A stretch of DNA of 64,000 nt, taken from NCBI RefSeq assembly GCF_005484805.1, contig NZ_CP039432.1, positions 248,001-312,000 on the forward strand, read 5' to 3'. Source of the DNA: Rhodococcus sp. SGAir0479 (lineage in GTDB: Bacteria; Actinomycetota; Actinomycetes; Mycobacteriales; Mycobacteriaceae). A program made the position numbers and the translations under genes. The notes below the pieces were generated by a model that saw only the letters and a program-made list of their open reading frames with translations, had not been told where the DNA came from and made no database searches. Of this stretch, positions 51,318 through 59,634 are shown in pieces (within the stretch, counting starts at the first letter, position 1; the number at the start of each line of letters is the position of its first letter).

Positions 51318-51695
51318 CTAGGCGGCGCCCTCCACGAGCGGAATGGGCCGGCCCAGGTCGACTTCGACAGGCGCCCACGAGCCGGCCGTTTCGAGTTGCT
51401 CGACGGCGCGGCCGTACGCGCCCATGAGGCCGTGGTCGGCCTCGGTCGCGAGGAGCTTCGCGCCCGTCGCCGACTGCTGGTACACCCCGACGGTCCACAG
51501 CTCGTCTTCGCTGCGGGTGTCGGAGAGTCCGCCGTTCGTGTTGGACGCGACGAGGAAGCGACCGAACTCGAAGTCGGCACGAATCACATACCCGGTCCCC
51601 ATCAGATCTACGCATGCGGGCAGGTGCGTCGCTGCTGCGAAAGCGATGAGGGCATCGGTGTAGAGGTCGGTGAAGTACTCGTGGTTGCGCGACAT
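51318..51695 (-). CDS. Hypothetical protein upstream of the MerR gene
   Basis: 125 residues from an ATG at 51695. EYFTDLYTDALIAFAAATHLPACVDLMGTGYVIRADFEFGRFLVASNTNGGLSDTRSEDELWTVGVYQQSATGAKLLATEADHGLMGAYGRAVEQLE reads as a small alpha/beta domain. No known motif was recognised. Only 58 bp separate it from the regulator gene, so the two are probably one stress-linked operon. Confidence 0.65.
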   Translation of the reverse strand: MSRNHEYFTDLYTDALIAFAAATHLPACVDLMGTGYVIRADFEFGRFLVASNTNGGLSDTRSEDELWTVGVYQQSATGAKLLATEADHGLMGAYGRAVEQLETAGSWAPVEVDLGRPIPLVEGAA

Positions 51696-51907
51696 GGCGT
51701 TCGTCTCTCTCGTCCGGCCTCGCCAGGCGGCGTGGCGATCGTTCTCCTCGGTGTGAGCACCGCGCCTCCGGGGAGGCGCCCGCTTCCTTTCGTTCGAGAT
51801 GCATCTAGTCTTCTGAAGATCTTGCAATAAATCTATATCATCGGACACAGATAAGTTGGTTTGGTGTCCGACCGTCCGGTCGGGACGGGCGACTAGGGAT
51901 CGGTGAT

Positions 51908-52180
51908 GTGGTGAGTGTTCGGGCCGTTACGGACGAATGGGATGGGGTCGACTGCCTGGTCGGTCGTCCCCTCGCGGGCGGCGTGATCTGCTGGATGTTG
52001 GCAGCCGGGCTGTTCATGTTCGGGATCGCCGTCACGGGAACGATGTCGGCCGGGATCGCGGGTGCACTGTTCGCAGTCGCGTCCGGTTCGGTGGTTCGAA
52101 TGCGCCCGCGGGCGCGACGGGTACCCGCGGCGGTGCCGGTGGCGGCCGGTGTCGGCGATGTCCGTGTCGACGCGGCATGA
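51908..52180 (+). CDS. Small membrane protein
   Basis: 90 residues from a GTG (51908 or 51911). One or two hydrophobic helices, GGVICWMLAAGLFMFGIAVTGTMSAGIAGALFAVASGSVV, then an Arg-rich end. The ribosome site is weak and the coding call rests on the helix pattern and codon use. Possibly a conserved actinobacterial integral membrane peptide. Confidence 0.5.
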   Translation: MVSVRAVTDEWDGVDCLVGRPLAGGVICWMLAAGLFMFGIAVTGTMSAGIAGALFAVASGSVVRMRPRARRVPAAVPVAAGVGDVRVDAA

Positions 52181-52237
52181 CGGTGCATACGATCGGTGGG
52201 ACAACGTCCGCGTGACCCGACCGAGGGGGTAGCACCG

Positions 52238-52600
52238 ATGGTGAACCCGGCATCCGGACAGTGGTACGACCGGAGCGGGCGGCCGATTCCCGCGGCCGAC
52301 GCCCAGCGACTCCTGGCGACGCCGGGGTACGACCGGGTCCGCTGCGTGACGGTGCTCGACATGGGCGACCTCGACTGGATCCGCGACGTCGCGACGGTGT
52401 GGCTGGGCATGGACCTGGCGGGCGAGTCCCACGTACCGATGATCTTCGAGACCGCCGTCTTCGATCGCGACCACGAGCTCCTCGAATCCCGTAGGCACGC
52501 GACCGAGGCGGACGCCGTGGCCGTACACGAACGCCTGGTCGCCGCGGCCTGTGCCGAGGCGATCGACCCGGTGGTGCTGGACACGCTGAGCTCTCCGTGA
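52238..52600 (+). CDS. Conserved hypothetical protein
   Basis: 120 residues from an ATG with GAGGGGG upstream. QWYDRSGRPIPAADAQRLLATPGYDRVRCVTVLDMGDLDWIRDVATVWLGMDLAGESHVPMIFETAVFDRDHELLESRRHATEADAVAVHERLV is the full alpha/beta fold; similar single-gene proteins are common in Rhodococcus. No catalytic motif is visible. Confidence 0.7.
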   Translation: MVNPASGQWYDRSGRPIPAADAQRLLATPGYDRVRCVTVLDMGDLDWIRDVATVWLGMDLAGESHVPMIFETAVFDRDHELLESRRHATEADAVAVHERLVAAACAEAIDPVVLDTLSSP

Positions 52601-52757
52601 ACGCAACGTCGCTGCGGAGCCGATCCCGCGGTGACGCAGGCGCATCCGGCCCTCGATTCCGTTGGGTGGAACTCACGGGGGCTGCGAACGCGGCGTGTGA
52701 GATGTTTCGCGGAATGCGACCGTGTCCCTCGGTCGCCTCCGAGTCGAGGAGCCGCCG

Positions 52758-53729
52758 ATGCTCGCCGCGTACCACACCCGCCAGGGTGGCCCGGACGTCC
52801 TGTGCGTGGGCGAGGTGCCCGATCCGGTCCCGGGGCCGACCGACGTCCTGATCCGCGTGAAGGCGGCGGCGCTCGACCGGGTCGACGTGTACTGGCGGGA
52901 GGGCTCACACGGGATGCGCGTCACCCCGCCGCACATCGGGGGCCGGGACGTGGCCGGCACGGTCGTGGCGGTGGGGGAGGCGGCGCAGCGCACGTACCCG
53001 GATCTCGTGCCGGGCGCCGACGTGGTGGCGATCGGCCGCCGGGGCACCCACGCCGAACTGGCGGTGGTCCCGGCCGTGTGGACGTTGCCGCTGCCCCCGG
53101 GGTGCTCGTACGAGGAGGCCGCCGCCGTCCCCACCGCCGGACGCAGCGCCTACGACGCGCTGGTCAATCGGGCGGCGATACGCCCCGGCGAGGACGTGTT
53201 GATCTTCGCCGGCGGAAGCGGGGTGGGCAGCTTCGGCATCCAGATCGCCCGCGAGGCCGGCTGTCGCGTCATCACGACGGTGGGCCGGTCCGAGAAGCGC
53301 TCGCGGGCACTGGACCTCGGTGCGGTGGCCGTGATCGACCACTACCGCGAGGACATCGTCACCCGGATCCGAGACCTCACGGCCGGTGCCGGCGTACACG
53401 TGGTGCTCGACCACGTCGGCGCCCCGGTGTTCGCAGACGCCATCCGTTCGCTGCGGCCCTTCGGGCGGTACGTGACCACCGGTGTGACCGCGGGTCACCT
53501 TGCCGAACTCCATCTCGGCCGGGTGTTCGAGCACGGCTTGTCGGTTCTCGGCGTGGGTCGGCCGGACGAGCAGCGGGTTCGCCAGGTGCTGACCGAGCTG
53601 TTTCGACTGGTGGCGCAGGGTTCCGTCGGTCCCGTTGTCCACGAAGTGTTTCCGCTCGACCGGATCGCGGAGGCGCACCGGCTCATGGAGTCGTCCGACT
53701 TCTTCGGGAAGATCGTTCTGTCCGTCTGA
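52758..53729 (+). CDS. Zinc-free MDR quinone-oxidoreductase-like protein
   Basis: 323 residues of medium-chain dehydrogenase fold. The catalytic-zinc region reads HIGGRDVAGTVVAVGEAA without the usual Cys/His ligands, and no structural-zinc Cys cluster is present, which puts it with the zeta-crystallin/quinone reductase branch. The NAD(P) motif is ILIFAGGSGVGSFGIQIAREAGCRVITT-like (GxGxxG, about residue 155). It would reduce quinones or enones with NADPH. The ATG has GAGGAG upstream. The next gene begins 12 bp later, so they are co-transcribed. Confidence 0.85.
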   Translation: MLAAYHTRQGGPDVLCVGEVPDPVPGPTDVLIRVKAAALDRVDVYWREGSHGMRVTPPHIGGRDVAGTVVAVGEAAQRTYPDLVPGADVVAIGRRGTHAELAVVPAVWTLPLPPGCSYEEAAAVPTAGRSAYDALVNRAAIRPGEDVLIFAGGSGVGSFGIQIAREAGCRVITTVGRSEKRSRALDLGAVAVIDHYREDIVTRIRDLTAGAGVHVVLDHVGAPVFADAIRSLRPFGRYVTTGVTAGHLAELHLGRVFEHGLSVLGVGRPDEQRVRQVLTELFRLVAQGSVGPVVHEVFPLDRIAEAHRLMESSDFFGKIVLSV

Positions 53730-53741
53730 AAGGTTCGCTGG

Positions 53742-54680
53742 ATGTACGAGTTCGTCGTTCACGGTGCCCACCTCATGCAGTTCGCGCGGGCGATCGGGGA
53801 CACCGCGTCTGCGTTCGAGGACGTCGATCTGATCGACCGCACGGGAACGGGCGCGCTCGTCGCGCCACCCACGTTCCTCATGGCCGCGGATCACTTCGAT
53901 CCGGAGTACGCCCGCCGCCCGCGGCCGGGTGTGCCGTGGCTGGGGGCGCAGCCGCGTGGGCGCGAGCAGCCGTCCGGGTTCCATCTCGAGCAACACTTCA
54001 CATTCCACCGCCCGATCCGCGCGGGGGACCGACTGGTCGCCGACTCGCGTCCGGGAGCCTCGTGGGAGAAGAGTGGCCGTCGTGCCGGCACGATGACGTT
54101 CACCGAGATCCTCACCGACTACCGGGACTCGGACGGCGCCACGGTCGCCACCGCGCGCTGGGTGTCGGCGATGGTCGAGCGCAAGCCCACACTCCCGTCG
54201 CTGCCGACCGCTCCGGTCGCGGCGACGCTGCACCGGGGAGGCGAATCGACCTCTGGTGCAGACGGGTTCGCGGTGGGCAGCGTGTGGGCCACCCGGCTGG
54301 TCGAGGACCTCTCGCGGGCACAGCTCGTCATGTATGCCGGCGCCTCGGGCGACTTCCATCCCCTGCACAGTGACGACGTCTATGCGCGGGACCGGGGGTA
54401 TCCCGGCGTCTTCGCGCACGGCATGCTCACCATGGGCATGACGGGACGGGCGATCACCGACCGCGTCGGCCATGCGAACGTGCTGTCGTTCGGTGGCCGC
54501 ATCCTCTCGCAGGTGTGGCCCGGCGACACCCTCACCGCGCGCACCGAAGTCACCGGTCTGCGCGAAGACGACGAACGCGCAGCAGTTGCCGATCTCGCCG
54601 TCGTCACCGTGAACCAGAGCGGCGCGCGGGTGTTCAGCGGGGTGGCCGTGGTGGGGATCGAGGGCCTGCGCGACTCTTGA
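53742..54680 (+). CDS. MaoC-family (FAS1-like) enoyl-CoA dehydratase-like protein
   Basis: 312 residues with two hotdog halves. The N-terminal half (MYEFVVHGAHLMQFARAIGD...DLVAPPTFLM) is an FAS1-type dehydratase domain without the catalytic pair. The C-terminal half has YAGASGDFHPLHSDDVYARDRGYPGVFAHGMLTMGMTGRAI, the MaoC hydratase-2 motif (Asp and His). Such proteins hydrate or dehydrate acyl-CoA in beta-oxidation or polyketide-like steps. Together with the upstream reductase it may form a small CoA-ester pathway; the substrate is unknown. Confidence 0.8.
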   Translation: MYEFVVHGAHLMQFARAIGDTASAFEDVDLIDRTGTGALVAPPTFLMAADHFDPEYARRPRPGVPWLGAQPRGREQPSGFHLEQHFTFHRPIRAGDRLVADSRPGASWEKSGRRAGTMTFTEILTDYRDSDGATVATARWVSAMVERKPTLPSLPTAPVAATLHRGGESTSGADGFAVGSVWATRLVEDLSRAQLVMYAGASGDFHPLHSDDVYARDRGYPGVFAHGMLTMGMTGRAITDRVGHANVLSFGGRILSQVWPGDTLTARTEVTGLREDDERAAVADLAVVTVNQSGARVFSGVAVVGIEGLRDS

Positions 54681-54835
54681 TCAAGAGTCGTCGCGCCAAC
54701 TGCGGCGAGGGCTCGGACCGACCCAAACTGTGTCACGCGGGGCGCGGGCTTTCGGCGATAACGTACTTTTCCGGCTTTTGTTGTGCTGTACTTCCTGCTC
54801 AAAGTGGGTGTCAGGCAAACAGGGGGGTTGGGGAA

Positions 54836-55978
54836 ATGGAATTCGCCGACGCGATCAACACACTCGCCGGCAAGGTTCGTGACCGGAAGAGTGAGATCCT
54901 CACCGAGGAGGCGACGAAGAACGCGCTCATCATGCCGTTCATCTCGTCAGTGCTCGGGTATGACGTCTTCGACCCCTCGGAAGTCGTTCCGGAATTCGTC
55001 GCCGACGTGGGCGTCAAAAAAGGGGAGAAGATAGACTATGCCATCAAGAAAGATGGCGAAGTCCAAATCTTGATCGAGTGCAAGAAGGTCGGCGAGGCGC
55101 TCAGCCTTCAGCACGCTTCTCAGCTCTTCCGCTACTTCGCAGTGACCTCCGCCCGTATCGCGATTCTGACGAACGGGCAGGTGTATCAGGTCTATACGGA
55201 CGGTGATGCTCCGAACCGCATGGACGAGAAGCCGTTCCTGGTGTTCGATCTCCTCGACGTCGACCGCGCTCTCGTAGCGGAGGTCCAGAAGTTGTCGAAG
55301 GAGTCCTTCGATCTCGAATCAGTCATCAGCGCGGCCGAGGAGCTCAAGTACATCGGCCTGGTCAAACGAGCGCTTGCCAATGAAATCAAGGAACCGACGG
55401 ACGACTGGATCCGGTACTTCGTCGCGAGGGTGTACGACGGCAAGGCAACCCAGCGTGTCGTCGACCAGTTCCGCGGACTCGTGGCGAAAGCGGCGAGCCA
55501 GTACATCACGGACCAGGTGAATGACCGCCTCAAGAGTGCACTGGGCGAAGAATCCGGAGGCGTGCAACCCGCGACCACGCACGTTGAAGTCGTCGATGTC
55601 ATCACTCACGACGAAGCCGTGGCGCTGGATGGTCCTGACCCGGATATCGTCACGACCGACGAGGAGCTGGAAGGCTTCAATATCGTTCGGGCGATCGCCG
55701 TAGCGGTCGTGGCGCCCAATCGGGTCGTGTATCGCGACTCGAAGTCGTACTGCGCGATTCTCTTGGACGACAACAACCGTAAGCCGATCATTCGGCTGCA
55801 TCTGAACGGCAAATCAGTGAAGTTCGTGACGACCTTCGAAGCTGGGAACAAGGTCGGGACCCGGCATGACATCGAGACGGTCGTGGACATCTACAAATTC
55901 GCCGAGGTGATCAGATCCACGGTTCGTCAGTACGACCGAACCGCCGACGGAATCCTTGCCGGAGCTTCGGAGGAGTGA
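54836..55978 (+). CDS. Orphan restriction-endonuclease-like protein (HsdR-N domain)
   Basis: 380 residues. Residues 10-150 are the type I R-subunit N-terminal nuclease fold: FVADVGVKKGEKIDYAIKKDGEVQILIECKKVGEAL gives the PD-(D/E)XK set, Asp in KIDYA and Glu-x-Lys in IECKK, with QLFRYFAV after it. The rest has no helicase, unlike true HsdR, and ends in a beta-rich domain with VYRDSKSYCAILLDDNNRKPIIRLHLNG. GC is lower than in the neighbours. It stops 6 bp before tRNA-Arg. Single-gene relatives are candidate anti-phage nucleases; that role is inference. Confidence 0.78.
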   Translation: MEFADAINTLAGKVRDRKSEILTEEATKNALIMPFISSVLGYDVFDPSEVVPEFVADVGVKKGEKIDYAIKKDGEVQILIECKKVGEALSLQHASQLFRYFAVTSARIAILTNGQVYQVYTDGDAPNRMDEKPFLVFDLLDVDRALVAEVQKLSKESFDLESVISAAEELKYIGLVKRALANEIKEPTDDWIRYFVARVYDGKATQRVVDQFRGLVAKAASQYITDQVNDRLKSALGEESGGVQPATTHVEVVDVITHDEAVALDGPDPDIVTTDEELEGFNIVRAIAVAVVAPNRVVYRDSKSYCAILLDDNNRKPIIRLHLNGKSVKFVTTFEAGNKVGTRHDIETVVDIYKFAEVIRSTVRQYDRTADGILAGASEE

Positions 55979-55984
55979 GTGGGG

Positions 55985-56057
55985 TGCCCTCGGCAGGATT
56001 CGAACCTGCGACACCGGCTTTAGGAGAGCCGTGCTCTATCCCCTGAGCTACGAGGGC
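55985..56057 (-). tRNA. tRNA-Arg (anticodon CCU)
   Basis: The 73-base cloverleaf on the minus strand has acceptor GCCCTCG/CGAGGGC, a D arm GCTC/GAGC, an anticodon stem CGGCT/AGCCG around loop CTCCTAA (anticodon CCT, reading AGG), and a T arm with GTTCGAATC. CC of the CCA end is present downstream in the genome (GG at 55983-55984). The tRNA 3' end faces the HsdR-N gene, a normal spot for gene acquisition, though no integrase is near. Confidence 0.95.
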
Positions 56058-56290
56058 GGGGGCGCAGCGTAGCGCGTTGGCACTGCTCCGCAGTTAGGGA
56101 GTGTAGCGGCCGGAGGCCGGTGCTGATGAATCGGTCGCGTCGCCGGGCATACCCGGCGAGGCCCGCGTGCGGTCATCCGTCGAGCCGCGCCCCCGGCGCG
56201 GGCCGAGGCGTCGCGCACGTGCGCTCCCTCCCCACCGCAGGCAGCTGACGCCCATGCGGCAGCCCGAGCGCGACCGCCTCGCAGCACCGA

Positions 56291-56409
56291 TGCCGGGTTC
56301 GAGAAATAAAGATCAGGTAACGGTGGCCAAGACGTATATGGATTTGTTACTTTGGCCCGGCAGCAAGATCGAGTGCACTCCGGAGTGTGCGGCCGAAGAA
56401 TCCGATTGA
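56291..56409 (+). CDS. Possible small ORF before the M23 peptidase
   Basis: An open stretch ends MPGSRNKDQVTVAKTYMDLLLWPGSKIECTPECAAEESD. A GTG at 56323 (VAKTYMDL...) is the other possible start, and AGATCAGGTAACG upstream of it is a poor ribosome site. It lies just before the peptidase gene. It might be a leader peptide. The call is weak. Confidence 0.3.
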
Positions 56410-56423
56410 CGAGGTAAGTGACT

Positions 56424-57278
56424 GTGGGACGCCATCGCCGGATGTCATCCGACGCTGTTCTCATCGAGCTCGACCCGACCGCCCCGCGGGGTCGGCACCG
56501 CGGTGAGACCTCAGGCCCCGGGGCCGGGGTCAAGGCCGCGACGGTGGCCGCGGCCACGGGTGCAATCCTCACCGCCGGCGCGCAGCTCGGAGCCGGATCC
56601 GCAGCCGCGGAGCCGGTCGGGGCCCCGGCTCAGCTCCAGCTCCCCGAGGGGCTCCTGCCCGCCGGGATCCAGCTTCCGGAATTGCCGCCGCTGCCCGACC
56701 TCTCGCAGATCCAGCTCCCCGTGCTTCCCCCGGCGGCGACGCCGCAGCAGATGATCGACGCCGTCGAGGCCGTGCAGATCCCGGCCGGCCTCCCGCAGGT
56801 CGAGGACGCCGTCCGCGCGATCGGCGATGCCGCAAGGGCCGCGCTCGGCTCCACCGGCGTCGCGCCGCGTGCCGTCAAGCCCGTCTCCGGAACTCTGACG
56901 TCCGACTTCGGTCCGCGATGGGGTGAGCGCCACAACGGCCTCGACATCGCCGCCCCGATCGGCACGCCCGTCCACGCTGCAGCCGACGGCGTCGTCGTCG
57001 ACGCCGGTCCGGCCTCCGGCTTCGGTCTCTGGGTCCGCGTCAAGCACGACGACGGCACCACCACGGTCTACGGGCACATCAACGACTACCAGGTCGGTGT
57101 CGGCCAGCGCGTCGTCGCGGGCCAGCAGATCGCCACCGTCGGTAACCGTGGCCAGTCCACCGGCCCGCACCTGCACTTCGAGGTGTGGAGCGCGAACGGC
57201 ACCAAGATCGACCCGTCGACGTGGCTCGAGGAGCGCGGCGTCGCCGTCACGTGGCGCGGAGCCTCGACCACCATGTGA
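56424..57278 (+). CDS. M23-family peptidase (LytM domain)
   Basis: 284 residues from a GTG with GAGG eight bases before it; a GTG at 56418 is an alternative. A basic start and hydrophobic segment (VKAATVAAATGAILTAGAQLGAG) act as signal or anchor, then a Pro-rich linker. The M23 domain (about 155-280) has DFGPRWGERHNGLDIAAPIGTPVHAAADG and GPHLHFEVW: the zinc ligands HxxxD and HxH. It cleaves peptidoglycan cross-links outside the membrane. A strong terminator follows. Confidence 0.85.
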   Translation: MGRHRRMSSDAVLIELDPTAPRGRHRGETSGPGAGVKAATVAAATGAILTAGAQLGAGSAAAEPVGAPAQLQLPEGLLPAGIQLPELPPLPDLSQIQLPVLPPAATPQQMIDAVEAVQIPAGLPQVEDAVRAIGDAARAALGSTGVAPRAVKPVSGTLTSDFGPRWGERHNGLDIAAPIGTPVHAAADGVVVDAGPASGFGLWVRVKHDDGTTTVYGHINDYQVGVGQRVVAGQQIATVGNRGQSTGPHLHFEVWSANGTKIDPSTWLEERGVAVTWRGASTTM

Positions 57279-57298
57279 GTCGCAGCCCGAAACCGAAG

Positions 57299-57331
57299 AG
57301 TCCCCGCCCGGTAGCGCACCGGGCGGGGACT
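57299..57331 (+). terminator. Terminator after the M23 peptidase
   Basis: AGTCCCCGCCCGGT (57299-57312) pairs perfectly with 57318-57331, followed by TTCTCG. It lies between the convergent peptidase and the gene ending at 57349, so it can serve both. Confidence 0.78.
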
Positions 57332-57348
57332 TTCTCGTTCGACGGGGC

Positions 57349-57591
57349 TCAGGCGGCCGAGCGCTCCGCCCGACCGGCATACGACAGCCGCGAGGCGGCG
57401 GCGACCTGACCGATCGTCAGCGCGCCCTGCTCGCCGACGGCGCGCGAGAAGCGGCCGTCGGGGCGGACCCACACGTGGATCGCCGTGTCACCGGGGCACG
57501 CCAGGACGTAGTGGTCGCAACCGTCGGCCGCGGGCAACGTCTCACGCACGATATCCCGGGCGTATGCGAACTCGATCAGATCGTCGATCAC
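57349..57591 (-). CDS. Small conserved protein with an upstream iron box
   Basis: 80 residues: IDDLIEFAYARDIVRETLPAADGCDHYVLACPGDTAIHVWVRPDGRFSRAVGEQGALTIGQVAAASRLSYAGRAER. One Cys pair (GCDHYVLAC). No known domain recognised. An IdeR/DtxR-type box lies at 57647-57665, about 56 bp upstream of its start and overlapping the expected promoter, so it should be switched on when iron is short. It may be a small iron-stress protein. Confidence 0.65.
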   Translation of the reverse strand: MIDDLIEFAYARDIVRETLPAADGCDHYVLACPGDTAIHVWVRPDGRFSRAVGEQGALTIGQVAAASRLSYAGRAERSAA

Positions 57592-57646
57592 GGCAGGTTG
57601 CTCCTCACGCCCGGGGTGGCGGGCTCGTACATCACCGTTCGGTAAC

Positions 57647-57665
57647 GCAGATTAGGCTAACCTTT
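57647..57665 (-). promoter_or_regulatory. IdeR/DtxR-type iron box
   Basis: GCAGATTAGGCTAACCTTT matches 14 to 15 of 19 positions of the consensus TTAGGTTAGGCTAACCTAA, including the full core. It lies upstream of the small gene on the minus strand and downstream of the encapsulin gene. Confidence 0.65.
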
Positions 57666-57723
57666 GCTGCGGGCCTGCTGTCAACCCTTCGCCCCGGCGG
57701 TGTGAGGAACTCCTCCGTCCGGC

Positions 57724-58524
57724 CTACCCGCGGCCCAGCGCGACCGATGCCTCCGCCGTGTAGGTGAGGAACGTCAGCGATTCCTGGAAGTACAGCTCGA
57801 CGCTCTCCGAGTCGTGCGAGAGGTAGCCGATCGACAGGTCCTGTCCGATCTGCAGGTCGAAGTCGCCGCCGCGGGTGGTGAGCACGAACGCGCCGTCGAT
57901 CGCCGGCGCCCAGATGATGTCGCCGTCGATCAGTCGACGGATGTGCTCGCGGATCGGGTAGCCGTGATCGGACGTCTCGCTGACCAACGTGTACGCCTCG
58001 GCACTCAACAGCACCGAGTACGGCCCGTCGACACCGGCCAGGCGCAGCTCCGACAGGGCCTGGCTGATCACCTCGGGGACGTCGCGCACATCGTCGGGCA
58101 GGCGCAGCGGCGGGTTCGACGAGCTCGCCCGGATGCCCTCGATGCCGGCAGCGGCATAGCCCTCGAAGATCGCGCGGTCCTCGGCGAACGCGATCTTCTT
58201 CGCGGCGTCCTTCACCGCGTCCCAGTCCGCGTCCTGCGCGCCCCGCTCGACGTTGTCGATCTCCTCGCGCGAGAGCGTGAACGGCACCCGCAGCTCGACG
58301 AGTGGCGCAACGCGACGCTGACGCGCCTGCACACCCGCGGCGGGTGCCTCGATCGTCGTCGTGCGCCCCAGCCCCACCGCCGAGAAGTCGGTGCCGTGCG
58401 GGCCCGAGACGTCGACGACGGTGCGTCCCGCGATGTGCCGCTTGAAGGTGCGGGTCGCCTCCTCCTCGATGGACGCCCACGCGGCGTCGGTGATCGGGGC
58501 GAGACCGCGATAGAGATTGTTCAT
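57724..58524 (-). CDS. Family 1 encapsulin shell protein
   Basis: 266 residues. MNNLYRGLAPITDAAWASIEEEATRTFKRHIAGRTVVDVSGPHGTDFSAVGLGR at the start, VPFTLSREEIDNVERGAQDADW in the middle and SIGYLSHDSESVELYFQESLTFLTYTAEASVAL at the end are the hallmarks of family 1 encapsulins (HK97 fold). Sixty copies should form a shell of about 24 nm. It is overlapped by the DyP gene, its cargo, which is read first. Mycobacterial and rhodococcal encapsulin-DyP systems protect against oxidative stress. Confidence 0.93.
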   Translation of the reverse strand: MNNLYRGLAPITDAAWASIEEEATRTFKRHIAGRTVVDVSGPHGTDFSAVGLGRTTTIEAPAAGVQARQRRVAPLVELRVPFTLSREEIDNVERGAQDADWDAVKDAAKKIAFAEDRAIFEGYAAAGIEGIRASSSNPPLRLPDDVRDVPEVISQALSELRLAGVDGPYSVLLSAEAYTLVSETSDHGYPIREHIRRLIDGDIIWAPAIDGAFVLTTRGGDFDLQIGQDLSIGYLSHDSESVELYFQESLTFLTYTAEASVALGRG

Positions 58525-59543
58525 CGTGTGGAACTCCTTCTGAGGCTGCCAATTCCGAGTGATCCGTCAGCGGCGGGGGACGGGCTCGTGTCTTCGGTGT
58601 CGGCCGGTCGGATGCCCGGCGCCGGCGGGAGGTCGTCGAGGAACTCGATGGTGGGGGAGAAGAACAGCCCACCCGTGACGGCGGTGGAGAAGTCGAGGAT
58701 GCGGTCGGTGTTGCCCTCCGGCTTGCCGAGGAACATGTTGCGCAACATCTCCTCGGTGACCGCCGGTGTGGCGGCGTACCCGATGAAGTACGTGCCGAAC
58801 TCGGCCTCGCCGAGATTGCCGAACGGCATGTTGACGCGCAGGATCTGCAGCTCGTCGCCGTCGTCGTCGGTGATATTGGTCAGGGCGACATGGGAATTGG
58901 TCGGCTTGACGTCGTCGGAGAACTCGATGTCGTCGAGCTTGGTGCGCCCGATGACACGTTCCTGCTCCTCCGTCGAGATGGCGTTCCAGGCGTCCATGTC
59001 GTGCAGGTACTTCTGCACGATCACGTAGCTGCCGCCGACGAAGTCGGGGTCCTCGTCTCCGATCAGCGCAGCCTCGGCCGCCTCGACGTCCTCGGGGTTC
59101 TCGGTGCCGTCCACGAACCCCAGCAGATCGCGCTGCTCGAAGTAGCGGAAGCCGTGCGTCTCGTCCACCACGGTCGCGGCGCCGCGCAGACGGCCGACGA
59201 TCTTGGACGCCAGCTCGAAACACAGGTCCATCGACACCGCGCGGATGTGGAACAGCAGATCGCCCGGGGTGGCAGGGGCGCGGTGCCGGCCGCCGTCGAG
59301 TTCGACGAACTCGTGCAGTTCCGCGGGCCGGGGGCCGTCGAACAGCCGGTCCCACGCGGAGGACCCGATGGAGGCGACGCACACCAGCCCGCCGTCGGCC
59401 ACTCGGAACCCGACGGCCTTGCGCAGGCCGTCGACGTCGGAGAGGAGGTCGCGGACGGTGTTCTCACCGCCCTCGTCGATGGTGAGCACGAGGAAGAGCG
59501 CCGCGGGCGTCAGCGGCGTCAGGATCAACTGGGGTCGGGCCAC
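58521..59543 (-). CDS. DyP-type peroxidase, encapsulin cargo
   Basis: 340 residues of the dye-decolourising peroxidase fold. VDETHGFRYFEQRDLLGFVDGTENPED carries GxxDG with the catalytic Asp, and the proximal heme His is expected in the later half near IGYAATPAVTEEML. The C-terminal tail is Pro/Ala-rich and ends DGSLGIGSLRRSSTR, the encapsulin targeting peptide (usual core SLGIGSL). So the enzyme is packed inside the shell at 57724. The stop overlaps the encapsulin ATG by 4 bp. It oxidises organic substrates with H2O2. Confidence 0.93.
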   Translation of the reverse strand: MARPQLILTPLTPAALFLVLTIDEGGENTVRDLLSDVDGLRKAVGFRVADGGLVCVASIGSSAWDRLFDGPRPAELHEFVELDGGRHRAPATPGDLLFHIRAVSMDLCFELASKIVGRLRGAATVVDETHGFRYFEQRDLLGFVDGTENPEDVEAAEAALIGDEDPDFVGGSYVIVQKYLHDMDAWNAISTEEQERVIGRTKLDDIEFSDDVKPTNSHVALTNITDDDGDELQILRVNMPFGNLGEAEFGTYFIGYAATPAVTEEMLRNMFLGKPEGNTDRILDFSTAVTGGLFFSPTIEFLDDLPPAPGIRPADTEDTSPSPAADGSLGIGSLRRSSTR

Positions 59544-59581
59544 ACCTCACGTTAGAACACGCCTCCCACCACCGCGCCCGA

Positions 59582-59622
59582 GGCACGGCCGACGGCGACG
59601 GGGTGTCGCCGACGGCCGTGCC
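59582..59622 (-). terminator. Terminator after hmp
   Basis: GGCACGGCCGACGGCGAC (59582-59599) pairs with 59605-59622 with one mismatch. On the minus strand it is 13 bases after the hmp stop. Confidence 0.7.
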
Positions 59623-59634
59623 GTTCGATCGCTC

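Noticed and set aside
55985-56057. tRNA-Arg as the attachment site of the tail island
   Set aside because: It is more than 7 kb beyond the right edge, with intact chromosomal genes (ligD and others) between.
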